Shown in pieces: positions 1 through 11,076 of a stretch of 64,000 nt of DNA. Position numbers and translations under genes: made by a program. Origin of the DNA: Larus michahellis (Eukaryota > Chordata > Aves > Charadriiformes > Laridae); assembly GCF_964199755.1 (NCBI RefSeq), contig NC_133898.1, positions 131,004,224 to 131,068,223 on the forward strand. Direction: 5' to 3'. A model generated the notes under the pieces. The model did no database searches. It had not been told where the DNA came from and worked only from the letters and a program-made list of their open reading frames with translations. Position 1 is the first letter of the stretch, and every line of letters begins with the position of its first letter.

Positions 1-810
1 TTCCTGAGAGCTTTTTGCCTCCGACACGATGATGGATGGGAGAATAACGGCGGGGCTGAGACGCTGGTGCGGAGCGGTGGCGGATCACTTTGGGGACGAT
101 TAAGCAGTCTGTGGTTTAAGGCAGAAATAGCAACAAGTTTTTTTTTAACCTTTTCACCCCTTTGCATCATCCCCCTCCGCCCCAGGGTGCCGGTGTGATG
201 GGTGTACGGTCAGGGGATGGATGGGGACATGGGCACCACCTCTCTACCCAACAGGGTCCCTAACTGCAAGGGGCAACGATGACCCAGAGTCAGGAGTTGC
301 CAGAACATCCCCAGTCTTTGGGGATGTTCATCCCCAGCTGCAAAGTCCTTCCCGCAGCGTGCTCAGGCTCCTTCCCCCATCGAAATAAAGATGAGGGAGA
401 AAACTTGTCACAGCGTGTAATGACCTCTCCTGGGGGGATGCGACTGGGAGCGGAGGCTCTTTAATCAAGCAGGCACAGGCGGGTGGAAAGAGCTGGCAAT
501 TAAAGTTGGAGATGTTCAAAGATGAAGGTAGGAATAAGATCAGAGCTTCCTGGGACGACCTTTCCAACAGGATGGATGTTCAGTCCCATCCCCTTAGGAA
601 ACCTCCCTGGAGGCTTTCAAGGATGAACCATGGAAGGGCTCTGTGGGGGCAGCTCAGGAGGTGCCTCTCCTTACCCTCCATCAGGACACGGACCACCCTG
701 GATGTCTGCATGTGGAACATGGTGGAGAAAGGTGTTAGGACCCGGTGCCCAGCCTGGTGCAGTGCTCCTGGCACCCACAGCCCCCTCCGTGCTCAGCTCC
801 CAACCTCTTA
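1..810. other. Unique intergenic sequence
   Basis: No repeat, RNA or exon recognised. Open frames here are short and unlike any family I know. Confidence 0.6.
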
Positions 811-1095
811 TCACAGAATGGTTAGAAAAGACCTTCCAGATCATCGAGTCCAACTGTTAACCCAGCACTGCCAAGGCCACCACTACCCCATGGCCCTCAG
901 CACCACGTCTGCCCGGCTTTTCAATCCCTCCAGGGATGGCGACTCCACCACTGCCCTGGGCAGCCTCTTCCAATGCTTCACAACCCTTTCCAGGAGGAAA
1001 TTGTCCCCAATATCCATCCTAAACCTCCCCTGGCGCAACTTGAGGCCGTTTCCTCTTGTGCCATGGCCTGTTCCTTGGAAGGGGAGACTGACCCC
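811..1095 (-). mobile_element. CR1 3' fragment, antisense
   Basis: Begins with the reverse complement of a CR1 tail (cacagaatggttagaaaagacc) and runs through the conserved GCCACCACTACCCCATGGCC and CTGCCCGGCTTTTCAATCCC blocks seen in several other copies here. It is 5'-truncated. Confidence 0.9.
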
Positions 1096-2453
1096 CACCT
1101 CACTACAACCTTCTTATCTTCTCCCCACCGCCTGGGCTCAGACATCTGCTGGCCCCTGGCCTGGGCACCACATTTAAATCCCTTTAACTGTGGCCTGCGC
1201 TCCTTTAGGGCTGAGCAAGGTGCAAACCCTTTGGTTATCATTATATGAGCATCAAACGTGACATCCAGGTCTGAAGGCTACACAGCAGTTCCAGAGAGGA
1301 GGACGTCGTCCTGCTTGATGTGCATGACATTGGTCCTAAAGAGCTTCCCCAGCTGTTCTCCTAAGGACATTTTTTGGACTTCCATGCAAAACTGAAAAAC
1401 TTTTGAGGAAAAATCCCCTTCCTGACTGCAGCTACTCGGGAAGATGCTGGGGTTGGGTTTCTGCGTCCAGCAGGTGTTCCCTGAGCCCAGGGCTAAGCTC
1501 TGGAGGAGGCAGAGCTGCTGTGTCCTGGCCATGGTGAGGAGATCCTGCTTTTACATCTGTGAGGAGCTGGGAATTGGCTCTGAACTCATGTGAAAGGTTG
1601 TCCTCTGCCAAAGCAACCCTACGGGGAGACCTCACCTAACCTCACCTCCATGCAGCTTCCCCAAACATCTGGAGAACCCAGAAAGATTTTGCTGGGATTT
1701 TTCTCTCTTCTTTTGGCTCAAAATACAAACAAATCATGCTGAAGACTCAGCTCTTTTCACATCTTCCCTGTTGCTCTCCATATTTTATTTTATTTTTGTC
1801 TTTTTTCCTTGCTTCGTAGTTTTTCCAGCTCTGGGAAAGCCGTGGAGCAATGAAAGGGGCTGTCAAAGCTGTTTCCTAAAGACAAAAAACTAAGACCATC
1901 TACTTGTTTAAGAGCTGCTCCTGGATTTCGCTTTCTTTATCCCCCGCCGGCTCCAATCGCCCTGGTTGAATCTTGACCTTGCATTTTCAGCCGTGGCTTG
2001 CCTTTCGCGCTCCCCACCCCAGGGCAACTCTGTTCTTTCCAGCAGAGCTTCCTCCAGGCCCTCCCAGACAACTCCCGCGATGGGCAAACAGCTGCGCTGG
2101 AGCTTGTTTGCCAAAAAAAAAAAAAAAAAGAAATACATGATATGGGGTCTCCCCGAATTGCTCGCTGCTGGGTGGTCTCGGGTAGGGTTTGCACCTTGCA
2201 TCATCCGCAGCCAAAGAGCGGGTCCCTACAAGCAACGATGCACGAGGGGCTGCCCAAAATAAGACGGGGGGGGAAAGGAGGGGAAGTGGCTGGGAGAGAG
2301 GAAAGAAGTCAAAGGATGGTGATAAGAGGCATAAAACGATGGAAATAAGATGCCCCTAAAGTTTCCTTATCTGCCCCCAAAGTTTCCTTATCTGCCCCCA
2401 TGCCCGGGGGGCCCTGCGAGCCGTGCACGTAACATTGTGCCACTCTCCGCTGT

Positions 2454-2494
2454 ATAATATATATTATATATATATAATATATAATATAACAAGT
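2454..2494. repeat. AT-rich low-complexity palindromic tract
   Basis: About 40 bp of alternating ATA/TAT (ataatatatattatatata). Confidence 0.85.
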
Positions 2495-3262
2495 CCACGT
2501 TAGGGAAGAGGCTCCTCCTTTCCCAGGGTGCTGTAGCATCAAGGACATATTAATGAACAGTCCCATTTAATTACTTCCCCTCCGCAGGACAGATGGCACG
2601 GGCAGAGGGGGCGGGTGGGAGACAGATGTTCACGGCGAGCCCACAGCAAGACGTTGGGGGTTCCCAAGCCAAGCCCCAGCCCCAGCAAGCAACTGGGAGA
2701 TACTGGAGAAGAGGATGGTTCTGCCCAGACCCCGGCAGCGCCCTGGGACAGCCGGGCACGAGCCCGTCCTGGAACCCAAGGAGTCCCAACAAGGGTCTAG
2801 CAATTGCCATCACCAATTCCTAGTGCCCTCGCTGCGTAATTACAGGATTACGCTGATTAGAGAAAAGAGGGCAGATGCAAGGGGGAAGAAATGTGTTTCA
2901 CTTAATACCGCTATTTCCCTTAATACCACAAATTTGCTTTCAGAGGCAAGAGAGGAGCAGCTGGGGACAGCTTGCTTCGGGGGGTGGAGAGCCTCTTGGG
3001 GACCTTTCTCCATCCCTCATCCCACCCCAGCCATGGACCAAGGCAAACCACCCTGAGACATCTCCCTTGCGCTCATCTCAGGCGCATCCGAGTACTTTGT
3101 AGCGTTCCTGCAGGGCATTTCGGTGCTGATGGCTCATTTCTGGGATATTTATGATCTTCGAAAAAGAAAATATATCGTTTCTCTCAGATGGTAAAAACGA
3201 GCCACCTTGCCTTTTCTACAATTAGAGAGAGTCTCTTGTTGGGACCCATCCAGGTTTCCTCC

Positions 3263-3326
3263 TGACGTCATGAGCATCCATCACCTGTCTGGAGCATAAA
3301 ATATGTGAAACCATACAAATGCAAAT
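3263..3326 (+). promoter_or_regulatory. CRE palindrome and octamer motif cluster
   Basis: A perfect cAMP-response element TGACGTCA (3263-3270) and an octamer ATGCAAAT (3319-3326) lie 56 bp apart in a repeat-free AT-rich stretch (about 2820-3620). This stretch also holds several TTAATTAA/TAATTA homeodomain-type sites. A conserved enhancer is possible; no target gene can be assigned. Confidence 0.3.
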
Positions 3327-3856
3327 ACCCAGGCTGGGAACACGCTCCTCTGTCCCAAGGAACAGCTGAAAAAGTAAAAAGGAAAAAGATTGAGTTGTGC
3401 TTAAGGAATCAAAACGATTGCTCTGGAGGACTTAATTAAAATCCAGGAACGAAATATATTTAGATACGCTGTCAGTCTGAATTACCCCGAGTGTGTTTGA
3501 CTTTCACATGTTTAATTAAAGTTCTTTGCACGACGGGCTGCGCAAATCTCCCAGCTCAACTTTACAAGCTCCCGGAACAGATGCTTTAAGAGTGAAGAGC
3601 TCTCGGAGGCATTAAAAGTTAAAAGAAAACTCCCCCCAAAATGGGAGGAGCACTGCATAGGAGGGGCGGGACGGAAGGGTGTGTTTTGGGGAGGTTTTTT
3701 ATTTTCTGGGTATCGATTGATACCGTGGGGCCCCGCTCCAGGTAGGGCTGCTGTGATGGGAGTTCACAGCAGATTCCCCCCCGCTCCCCATCCCGCCGAG
3801 GTTTGGGGGAGATGCCCCATTCCCGCGTCCCCATCGGATGCTGCACTTGTGTTTCG

Positions 3857-4245
3857 GCTGGGAGAGAGTTAATTTTCTTCCTACTGCTTGCTGCGCTTTC
3901 AGATCTGGTACGGAAGGAATGTCGATAGCGCGTATTGTTTTAGTTGTTGCCAGGCGATGTTTATGTTTTTCATGGACTTTTTTTTCAGCTGCCCATAGGA
4001 GCTGAGAAGGAGCGTAGACAGAAGGAGGGAACGGCCAGTGGAATATTCCGTACCATAGGCGTCATGCTCGGAATATAAACGGGGTTCGCTGCGGGGAGGA
4101 GGGTACTTGCGATCACTGCTGGGGACAGTGCCAATTCACCTGCTTACCTGGTCTTGTATACTCTTTTACCATTATTATTATTGTTATTGCTATTTTCCTT
4201 CTCTGACGTTGTCCTATTAGACTGTTGTTAACTCAACGCACAAGT
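3857..4245 (+). mobile_element. Solo LTR remnant, avian ERVL type
   Basis: The sequence has marks I associate with avian ERVL long terminal repeats: gctgggagagagttaatttt at the start, then ggaatattccgtaccata, a GGCGTCATGCTCGGAATATAAAC promoter-like segment (in pieces: gcgtcatgctcg, then aatataaac), a purine-rich leader, and near the end a ttagactgttgttaactcaa stretch. It is shorter than I would expect, so an internal deletion is likely. No retroviral coding sequence flanks it. A CR1 starts immediately downstream. Confidence 0.75.
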
Positions 4246-4260
4246 GGTTTTTTTTTTATT

Positions 4261-4408
4261 TCACAGAGTCACAGAATGGTTTGGGTGGGAAGGGACCTTA
4301 AAGGCCACCCAGTGCCACCCCCTGCCCTGGGCAGGGACACCTCCCACCAGCCCAGGCTGCTCCAAGCCGCGGCCAACCTGGCCTTGAACCCCTCCAGGGA
4401 TGGCGGGT
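4261..4408 (-). mobile_element. CR1 3' end, antisense, short
   Basis: Typical reverse-complement tail (acagaatggtttgggtggga) followed by the CCACCAGCCCAGGCTGCTCC block, broken off about 145 bp in. Confidence 0.92.
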
Positions 4409-5500
4409 GCCTCCCTTTCCCCTCCTTTTCTCCCTCTTCTCCCTGAAGAGCAGGTGAGTGAGTGGCTGTGTGGTCCTACTTGCCGGCTGGGGTTAAACCA
4501 CAAGAATTTGGTACCCCCTGTCCGCGGTGCCCGCATCCCTTCGCCCCGACAGCCTGGCGGTGAGGCGGCAGCGGGGACAGGCAGCATCACCGTCGTGCCC
4601 TCCCGACACCCGCCCGGCCTGGGAGAGGGCACAGGTGATGTTGTTTATTCGGGGCCGAGATGCTCGTGCCAGGCAGAGCCACACGCCCGGACGGTGGCCC
4701 CAGGTTCTGAGGGGAAAAACCAAACTCAGCGACGCCGAAACCTCCCGGGCCGGGCGCCAAGGCGGGTTCCCCCCGCGCCAGCCGTCCCCACGCACCGTGT
4801 CACCACCGTCACCCCCGCGCTGCCTGAGAGCCCGTGCTAATTATCCCCGTGTTTTAATCTCCCTCTCCGCTGTTTTCGCCTTCGCCACTTGACATTTGGA
4901 GCTGTGTAAACACGCCGAGCCGTGGCAGACTTTGTGCTTTTTTCCCCCACTCAACGGCACTGCTGTGATCACCCCCGTGCTGGTGGCGGCCGGCGGCACG
5001 TCAGCCACAGGAGCATCGCCGGCGTGGCACCGCCGTGACTCCCCCCGAAACGCCCTGTGTCCCCCCGAAATGCCCTGCCTCCCCTCTGCTCCCCCCAGCA
5101 TCCCCCTCGGGTGGGTGCGAGCATCACCACCCCCAGCCCTGCTTCCCGGGGGGATTCTTGCCCCGAAGAGCAGATTTCCTCTGGAAAAGGCTCACTTGGA
5201 GCATCCTGAGGCTGCACATTTTCTGGCTGGGGGGAGAGAGGAAAACATTCACTCCCGACCCGCTCACCCCGAGCAATGCTTCTTGGCTCACTGATGTTTT
5301 TGCAGCCCCTTCCCAGTGGCCAGGAGTCGTGCTGGCTCTTAGCAATGAGCTTTTCCTGATCCCATAATTATTTTTTTTCTAGCAGAAGGCAGCTCTGCCG
5401 TGCCATGCACGGCCACAGGCACTGATGCTTCCCACGCAGTCACCCCCCGGCCGGATTGGACATCTCCCTGCCTTGCTGCATCCTCAGCAGGGCTCTGAAA
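4409..5500. other. GC-rich unique sequence
   Basis: CpG content is raised around 4500-5100. Several frames are open for 80-145 codons on both strands, as expected by chance in GC-rich DNA. No recognisable product. Confidence 0.55.
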
Positions 5501-5955
5501 TCATCAAATCACAGAACGGTTTGGGTGGGAAGGGACCTTTAAAGCCCCCCCAGTGCCACCCCCTGCCCTGGGCAGGGACACCTCCCACCAGCCCAGGTTG
5601 CTCCAAGCCCCGGCCAACCTGGCCTTGAACCCCTCCAGGGATGGGGCAGCCACAGCTTCTCTGGGCAACCTGGGCCAGGGGCTCACCCCCCTCACACCAA
5701 AGAATTTCTTCCCAATATCTCATCCAAATCTCCCCTCTTCCAGTGTAAAACCCTTCCCCCTCGTCCCACGGCTCCCCTCCCTGCTCCAGAGTCCCTCCCC
5801 AGCTTTCCTGGAGCCCCTTGAGGGACTGGCAGGGGCTGGAAGGTCTCCGCGGAGCCTTCTCTTCTCCAGGCTGAACCCCCCCAGCTCTCTCAGCCTGTCC
5901 TCCCAGCAGAGGGGCTCCAGCCCTCCCAGCATCTCCGGGGCCTCCTCTGTACCCC
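5501..5955 (-). mobile_element. CR1 3' fragment, antisense, young subfamily
   Basis: Starts atcaaatcacagaacggttt and continues through the block ending in GCATCTCCGGGGCCTCCTCT. It belongs to the near-identical subfamily also present at 13605, 22860, 35085, 41184, 43249, 46334, 52614, 55925 and 61622. Confidence 0.93.
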
Positions 5956-6209
5956 CTGAATCATCTGTGGAAGTGTGAGTGAACCCAGATGATTCTTCTG
6001 CACTTCCCATCCCCACCTGTCAGTGCAGACACCCCACCACCCTGGTCTCCACACCATGCAACGTGTGTCCCGCGGGTATCCTGGGGGGTGAAGCGAGCCC
6101 ACTGCATCCCAGCCTGGGTCCCAGAGCTCAGCTCTGGGTTTTCCCAAAACTCTGCTCATGGCAGGGGAACACCACCCAGGGAAACCATCCCCAAGCACAG
6201 CCTGTCCTC

Positions 6210-6825
6210 TCTGGATGCTGGGCTGCATCACCAAGGACGTCACCAGCAGAGATCAAGAAGTCATTATCCCACTCTACTCAGTGCTTGTCAGGCCATGTCT
6301 GCAACACTGCGTTCAGTTTTGGTCCCCACTTTGCAAAAGAGATGTGGACAGGCTTGGAGAGGGTCCAGAGAAGGGCCACCAAGATGATCCAAGGACGCGG
6401 GAGCCTGCTGTAAGGCTGAGAGAACTGGGTTTGTTCACCCTTGAGAAAAGAAGGCTTAGGGGAGACCTTATCACCACGCTCCGGTGTTTAAAGGGGGGCT
6501 ACAAAGAGGATGGAGGCTCCCTTTGGACAAGGAATCACATGGGAAAGATGAGAGGTGGTGGGTACAAGTTACTCCTGGGGAGATTCTGACTGATACAAGA
6601 GGAAAATTTGTCACGATGAGAACAATCAGCCGTTGCAATAATCTTCCCAGGAAAGTGGTGGATTCCCCACCGTTGGACACTTAAGATTCCGCCGGGCAGG
6701 GTGCTGGGCCATCTTGTCTAGACCGTGCTTGTGCCAAGAAAGGTGGCACCAGGTGATCCTTGAGGTCCCTTCCACCCTGGGGTTCTACGATGCTGTGATT
6801 CTAGGTTTCTGTGATTCTATGACTT
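6210..6825 (+). mobile_element. CR1 3' fragment, sense, diverged subfamily
   Basis: Contains the late ORF2 and 3' UTR region (a GGTCCAGAGAAGGGCCACCA motif, later GGGGAGACCTTATCACC) and ends in the octamer tail tgtgattctaggtttctgtg attctatga. Divergence from the other copies suggests an older insertion. Confidence 0.9.
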
Positions 6826-7026
6826 TGGGGTGCTGGCCCCCATGCCTCGCAGCATGGGGTTTCCCCCTTGGGAAACCAAACCAGCCCCCCCAGGCGAGAG
6901 GACGGGCGCTGAGCATCCCCCCTTCTTATTTATTCCCGCGGCATCCCCGGCGCAGAGCGAGCGGGAGACAGTCGGTGTCTGTGCCACGGATCATTTCAGA
7001 TGAACACTTTGCATTTTCGGGAGGGC

Positions 7027-7178
7027 TATAAAACGCTCGAGCGAGCCTGTGCCCGGGCCGCCCCTGCAGCCGTTACCCGCCGAGCAGACAATAAAGAAGA
7101 CACAACCGCGCGTGTTCCCCTAACGGCAGGACGGAGGACGGAGGCGGCTCAGGCTCCCTGCCTTGATTGCTGGTGCAG
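7027..7178 (+). promoter_or_regulatory. Candidate TATA promoter with possible first exon
   Basis: TATAAAA at 7027-7033 sits in GC-rich flanks (gggctataaaacgctcgagc). About 150 bp downstream is a splice-donor-like GGTGCAG|GTAACC at 7178/7179. No open frame of note lies between. An AATAAA at 7090-7095 makes a degenerate LTR (TATA then poly(A) signal) an equally possible reading. No downstream exon was recognised. Confidence 0.25.
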
Positions 7179-7788
7179 GTAACCCAGCACCGAGCGCACC
7201 AGCACCGCCGGGGAAGGGCTCTGGTTTGCCTCCGTGCAGCTGGATTTTGCACAGAGCTGGGGATGGGAGGAGAGAGGGTGCTTTTTTTCGCGTTGGGAGT
7301 GGGAAAACAAACACTTTTTTCTTACGCATCGTCTGTTTTATGCAAGGATCCAACAGCCCTGCCCAGCGCCAGGCGCGCTCCGTGCCGCTGGCTGGCTGAA
7401 AAACGCAATAAAACACATCTCCGGCCCAAACGAGCTCCGGTCTAAACACGGAAAGGTGGGGAAAAGCCAACGTCACCGGCTCGGGGAGCCGGAGCACGGG
7501 AAGATTAAACAAGTTGTCAAAAGAGGGTAAAGAGCATCAGATCGATCCCGTAAACATCCACCTGCCCGCTTCCGCAGCTGGAAAAACACGGCAGGGGCTG
7601 TAAGGGTGGGTGCGGACATGGGTTAACCCTTACCAGGTTAATCGGTGCCGGCGGCTGTGCCGGCCAATGCCCCGGCCGGTGGCGAGGGGGGACCCCACCT
7701 TGAGGAGGGGTCTGAGATGGGATCTGGGAGTAGGCAGGGTGGGGAAGGGGCAGGGGGGGTCCGAGGGAGGTTTCCCAGGGGCAGAAAA

Positions 7789-7822
7789 AGAGGAGGAGGA
7801 GGAGGAGGAGGAGGAGGAAGGC
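7789..7822 (+). repeat. (GGA)n microsatellite
   Basis: About ten GGA/AGG triplets in a row, pure apart from the edges. Confidence 0.9.
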
Positions 7823-7967
7823 TTGGTCAGAGCTAATCTGGGTCTGGACAAAATCAACCCGCGTTTGCAAAACACCGAGCCTGACTTAATTAATGGGACA
7901 CGCTGGAGGGTGGGAAGAGTGCTGTAAACAACCCCGTCATTTATCCCTGACATCTCTGCTGCGGTGG

Positions 7968-8135
7968 ATCACAGAACCGCGGTGTGGTTTGGGTGGGAAG
8001 AGACTTTAAAGGCCATCGAGTCCAACCCCCTGCCATGAGCAGGGAAATCTTCAACTAGACCAGGTTGCTCAGAGCCTCGTCCAACCTGGGAATGTTTCCA
8101 GGGATGGGGCAGCCACCACCTCTCTGGGCAACCTG
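7968..8135 (-). mobile_element. CR1 3' end, antisense, short
   Basis: The tail region tttgggtgggaagagacttt is followed by ATCGAGTCCAACCCCCTGCC and ends after ctctctgggcaacctgtgac. A different subfamily from the 5501 copy. Confidence 0.88.
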
Positions 8136-9344
8136 TGACTGAAGGGATGAAGGGAATAAGACAGGCAGGGAAGGGTTTGCCTTCACGTTCTCCCTGCCTG
8201 TGTGAAAGGCAGGAGTCTCTGCTAGTACACAGGGTATACTCAGATTTTCCAGACAGGTTTGACCAAGACCCAAAGGAAAGGCTGTGAGAGCCACGTGGAT
8301 GGGCTGGGCCGTCCTCCTGTGGCTTCGGAGCTGCTTGGAGGCCAGCAGATAAAGCAAGCAGGGGTAGGCATGGGTCCTCTTCCCAGCGGAGAAGAGGTGA
8401 CGGTGGGGCTCTCCACAGCTCTGTGCTCAACTGCACTCACAGGCGACATGGAAAAGTGGCACCAAGTGGGCTGGGACACTCAAACCCAGCCTGCAGCCAG
8501 GCAAGGTGAAGAAGGAACTCCCACTGCAGGCTGCCTTGGCAGGAGATGGGTCATGAAATTCGACATCGATGAGCGCAAAGTAATGCACAAGGGAAGGAGA
8601 GAGCCACAACGGGCTTTAAACACGCTCTGGGTGATTGGAGAGGTGCCCGGGCTTGAGGGCAAACCTCATTTAGGGCTTCCCAGGAAAGCAAGAGTGAGAG
8701 AAAGAGGACATCACTTCCAACAGGGCATTTGGGGGTGTCGAAGGAAGACATCGCTTCCAACAGGGCATTTGGGGGTGTCGAAGGAGGACATCACTTCCAA
8801 CAATGAGTCTGGGGGATGTTCTAGGAAGACATTACTTCCAACAGGGCATTTGGGGGTGTCGAAGGAGGACATTGCTTCCAACTGTGTGTTTGAGAGTGTC
8901 ATGCAGCTCTGGAAAGCACGTCCCAGGGAAAGCGTTGTGAGATGGCATGGGGTGGAGTGGAGTGACTTGGCTGCCCTAGGAGGAGAGGAAGGACAGAGCA
9001 GGGCTCTTCCACCCAAAAAAGGGGCAGCTCAGGAGGGTGTGAGTCTGCAGGCTCGGGCCACATGAAGAGGAGAAATAGGAAATGTTCCTTGCTATGGGCT
9101 AGACCCATCCTAGAGCCTGGGCCTGACCCAGCAGGGAAATCATGGAAGTATAGAATCACAGAACAGAGCTCAGCGCCATGGCCCTGCACCAGCAGCCTGA
9201 GATGGGTGAGCTGAGACGAGCAGCTCCTCACCCCATCCTGCTCAAGAGCAGCCACCCCTCCAACGTGGCCAATGCTGCCCACTGGAGCAGCACCCCAGGA
9301 CAGTGGCTTGCACACTGTGGTCCCCAAACCACAGCTGCAAGTAT
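8136..9344. other. Mixed unique and old-repeat sequence
   Basis: Contains the 40-bp tandem array. Segments near 8430-8620 (tcatgaaattcgacatcgat) look like very old CR1 ORF2 remains, but the match is weak. Confidence 0.45.
8706..8902 (+). repeat. Tandem repeat, about 40-bp unit, five copies
   Basis: Units of the form gacatcacttccaacagggc atttgggggtgtcgaagga begin near 8707, 8747, 8787, 8828 and 8868. The third and last copies are diverged. No coding role is apparent. Confidence 0.85.
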
Positions 9345-9795
9345 GAATCATAGAATAGAATCGTAGAATCATAGAATTGTCTCGGTTGGAAGGGACCTTT
9401 CAGATCATCGAGTCCAACCATCAACCCAACCCTGCCAAGGCCACCACTACCCCATGGCCCTCAGCACCACGTCTGCCCGGCTTTTCAATCCCTCCAGGGA
9501 TGGCAACTCCACCACTGCCCTGGGCAGCCTCTTCCAATGCTTCACAACCCTTTCCAGGAGGAAATTGTTCCCAATAGCCATCCTAAACCTCCCCTGGCAC
9601 AACTTGAGGCCGTTTCCTCTTGTGCCATGGCCTGTTCCTTGGGAGAAGAGCCCGACCCCCCCTGGCTACCCCCTCCTTTCAGGGAGCTGTAGAGAGCCAG
9701 AAGGTCTCCCCTCAGCCTCCTCTTCTCCAGGCTGAACACCCCCAGCTCCCTCAGCCGCTCCTCACCAGACTTGTGCTCCAGACCCCTCACCAGCT
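9345..9795 (-). mobile_element. CR1 3' fragment, antisense
   Basis: A multi-copy octamer tail (atcatagaatagaatcgtag) is followed by TTGGAAGGGACCTTTCAGAT and the CACCACGTCTGCCCGGCTTT block. It is truncated near 9795, after CTTGTGCTCCAGACCCCTCA. Confidence 0.93.
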
Positions 9796-10662
9796 TTGTG
9801 ATGAACCCAGTCCCCTGCAGACCTCTTTGGCACGCAGCTTTGCTCAGGGTAGAGGAGCACCTTGACCTGCAGCTTGGAGGAGCTGGTGTCCCCTTCCCTA
9901 GAGCCGTAGGAGAGTGCTCGGCACGATCCCTTAGGTTTAATGAGGATTTCACTCTTTCACTCAGTGACACACCGGTGACACTCGCACTGTCCTCATTGGT
10001 GGGCACCTCTTCCCAATCAGCCCTGTGACCATGCCCATGTTCCTCCTCCTGAATACAGTGGTGGATCCCAGCAGCCAGCAGTGCAGATCCTGGACCTGGA
10101 ATCACAGGGTGCTCCCAGCGACACCAGCATAGCCTTTGAGGTGGTGGCCCTCAAATTTCTGCCGTGGCAGCGCACCTCAGGGCTCCCGAGCATGTTTAAT
10201 GACTGACGACATCGTACCGTCTACGCACCGCCTTATATAGTCCTCCCTGACACTTGGGATTTTATCCCTTCATCATCATTTTGATGGTTGGAGCTTTTCC
10301 AGCCAAGTAAAATTCTTGTGCAAAACGCCGGTCCCTGGAGCGCCACAAGTTTTGGTTTGTTTTTTTCAGTCTCTCAGGTTCGGTGACCTCTCGCTGGTGC
10401 CCGGGATGGGTCCCTGGGGCTCTGCTTGGCCTCTCTACAGAGCATCACGGGAAGGGGGACCTGCTCCCAGCACCTCCACCTCCAAGATATCTATCTTGGA
10501 ACCAGCATGGCATGCAGGGCAGGGTGCTGGGTCCCTGCTCAGGGTGCCCCAGACCATCTCCTCCACCCAGGTGTTGTAGAAAAGCTTAGTCAAAACTTTG
10601 CAGCGGCGGCTTAAACATTAATAGCTGGAGTAGACAAAGCCTATAGATGATGGTATATGAAG

Positions 10663-11073
10663 TGTAACGACCCTATTACAACATGACGAATAGCTAATTA
10701 CAGAACCAGCTGAAACCGAGCTCAGGGGATGTGAAATGGGATGTAGAGCCACTGCGTGTTGTGTAAGGAGGTGACCACGCAGCAACCCCTCGGTAACAAA
10801 ACAGCAAACTAATCAAACCACCAAAAAGCAAGAAGACCCCAGCCCTTAATATTCCTATTGGTCCGATCTGTCGCCTGAGGGTGGAGAACTTTGGTTGTAA
10901 GGGTATAATTGCCCGGGGATTTCTTTGTTCAGGGTCCTTCTTTGGAGGCACCCAGCTCCAGCTGTAGCGCTATTAATAAAAAGTGCTTTCATGAAGGAAT
11001 CTGTCTTTGGGCTTGTGCGGAAACCTGGAGTCGAGCTCCGCGATGGTGGCTGGCACGCGGGATTTCCGTAACA
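10663..11073 (+). mobile_element. Probable solo LTR of an endogenous retrovirus
   Basis: A block of about 410 bp starting TGTAACGACC and ending near CCGTAACA has LTR architecture: a TATA-like GGGTATAATTGCCC near 10895, a polyadenylation signal AATAAA near 10974, and near-inverted ends. The sequence between is non-repetitive here and no retroviral genes flank it. No clear target-site duplication was found, so the boundaries are approximate. Confidence 0.5.
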
Positions 11074-11076
11074 ACA

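Larger units (their letters stand above)
1096..3856. other. Unique intergenic sequence
   Basis: Mostly non-repetitive, with an A-run near 2104-2128, the AT tract at 2454 and the motif cluster at 3263. No exon with matching splice sites was found. Confidence 0.6.
6826..7967. other. GC-rich unique sequence around a TATA motif
   Basis: Holds the TATA candidate at 7027 and the GGA microsatellite, otherwise nothing recognised. Confidence 0.55.

Noticed and set aside
8706-8902. Possible CRISPR array
   Set aside because: Units abut with no unique spacers, and the DNA is vertebrate.
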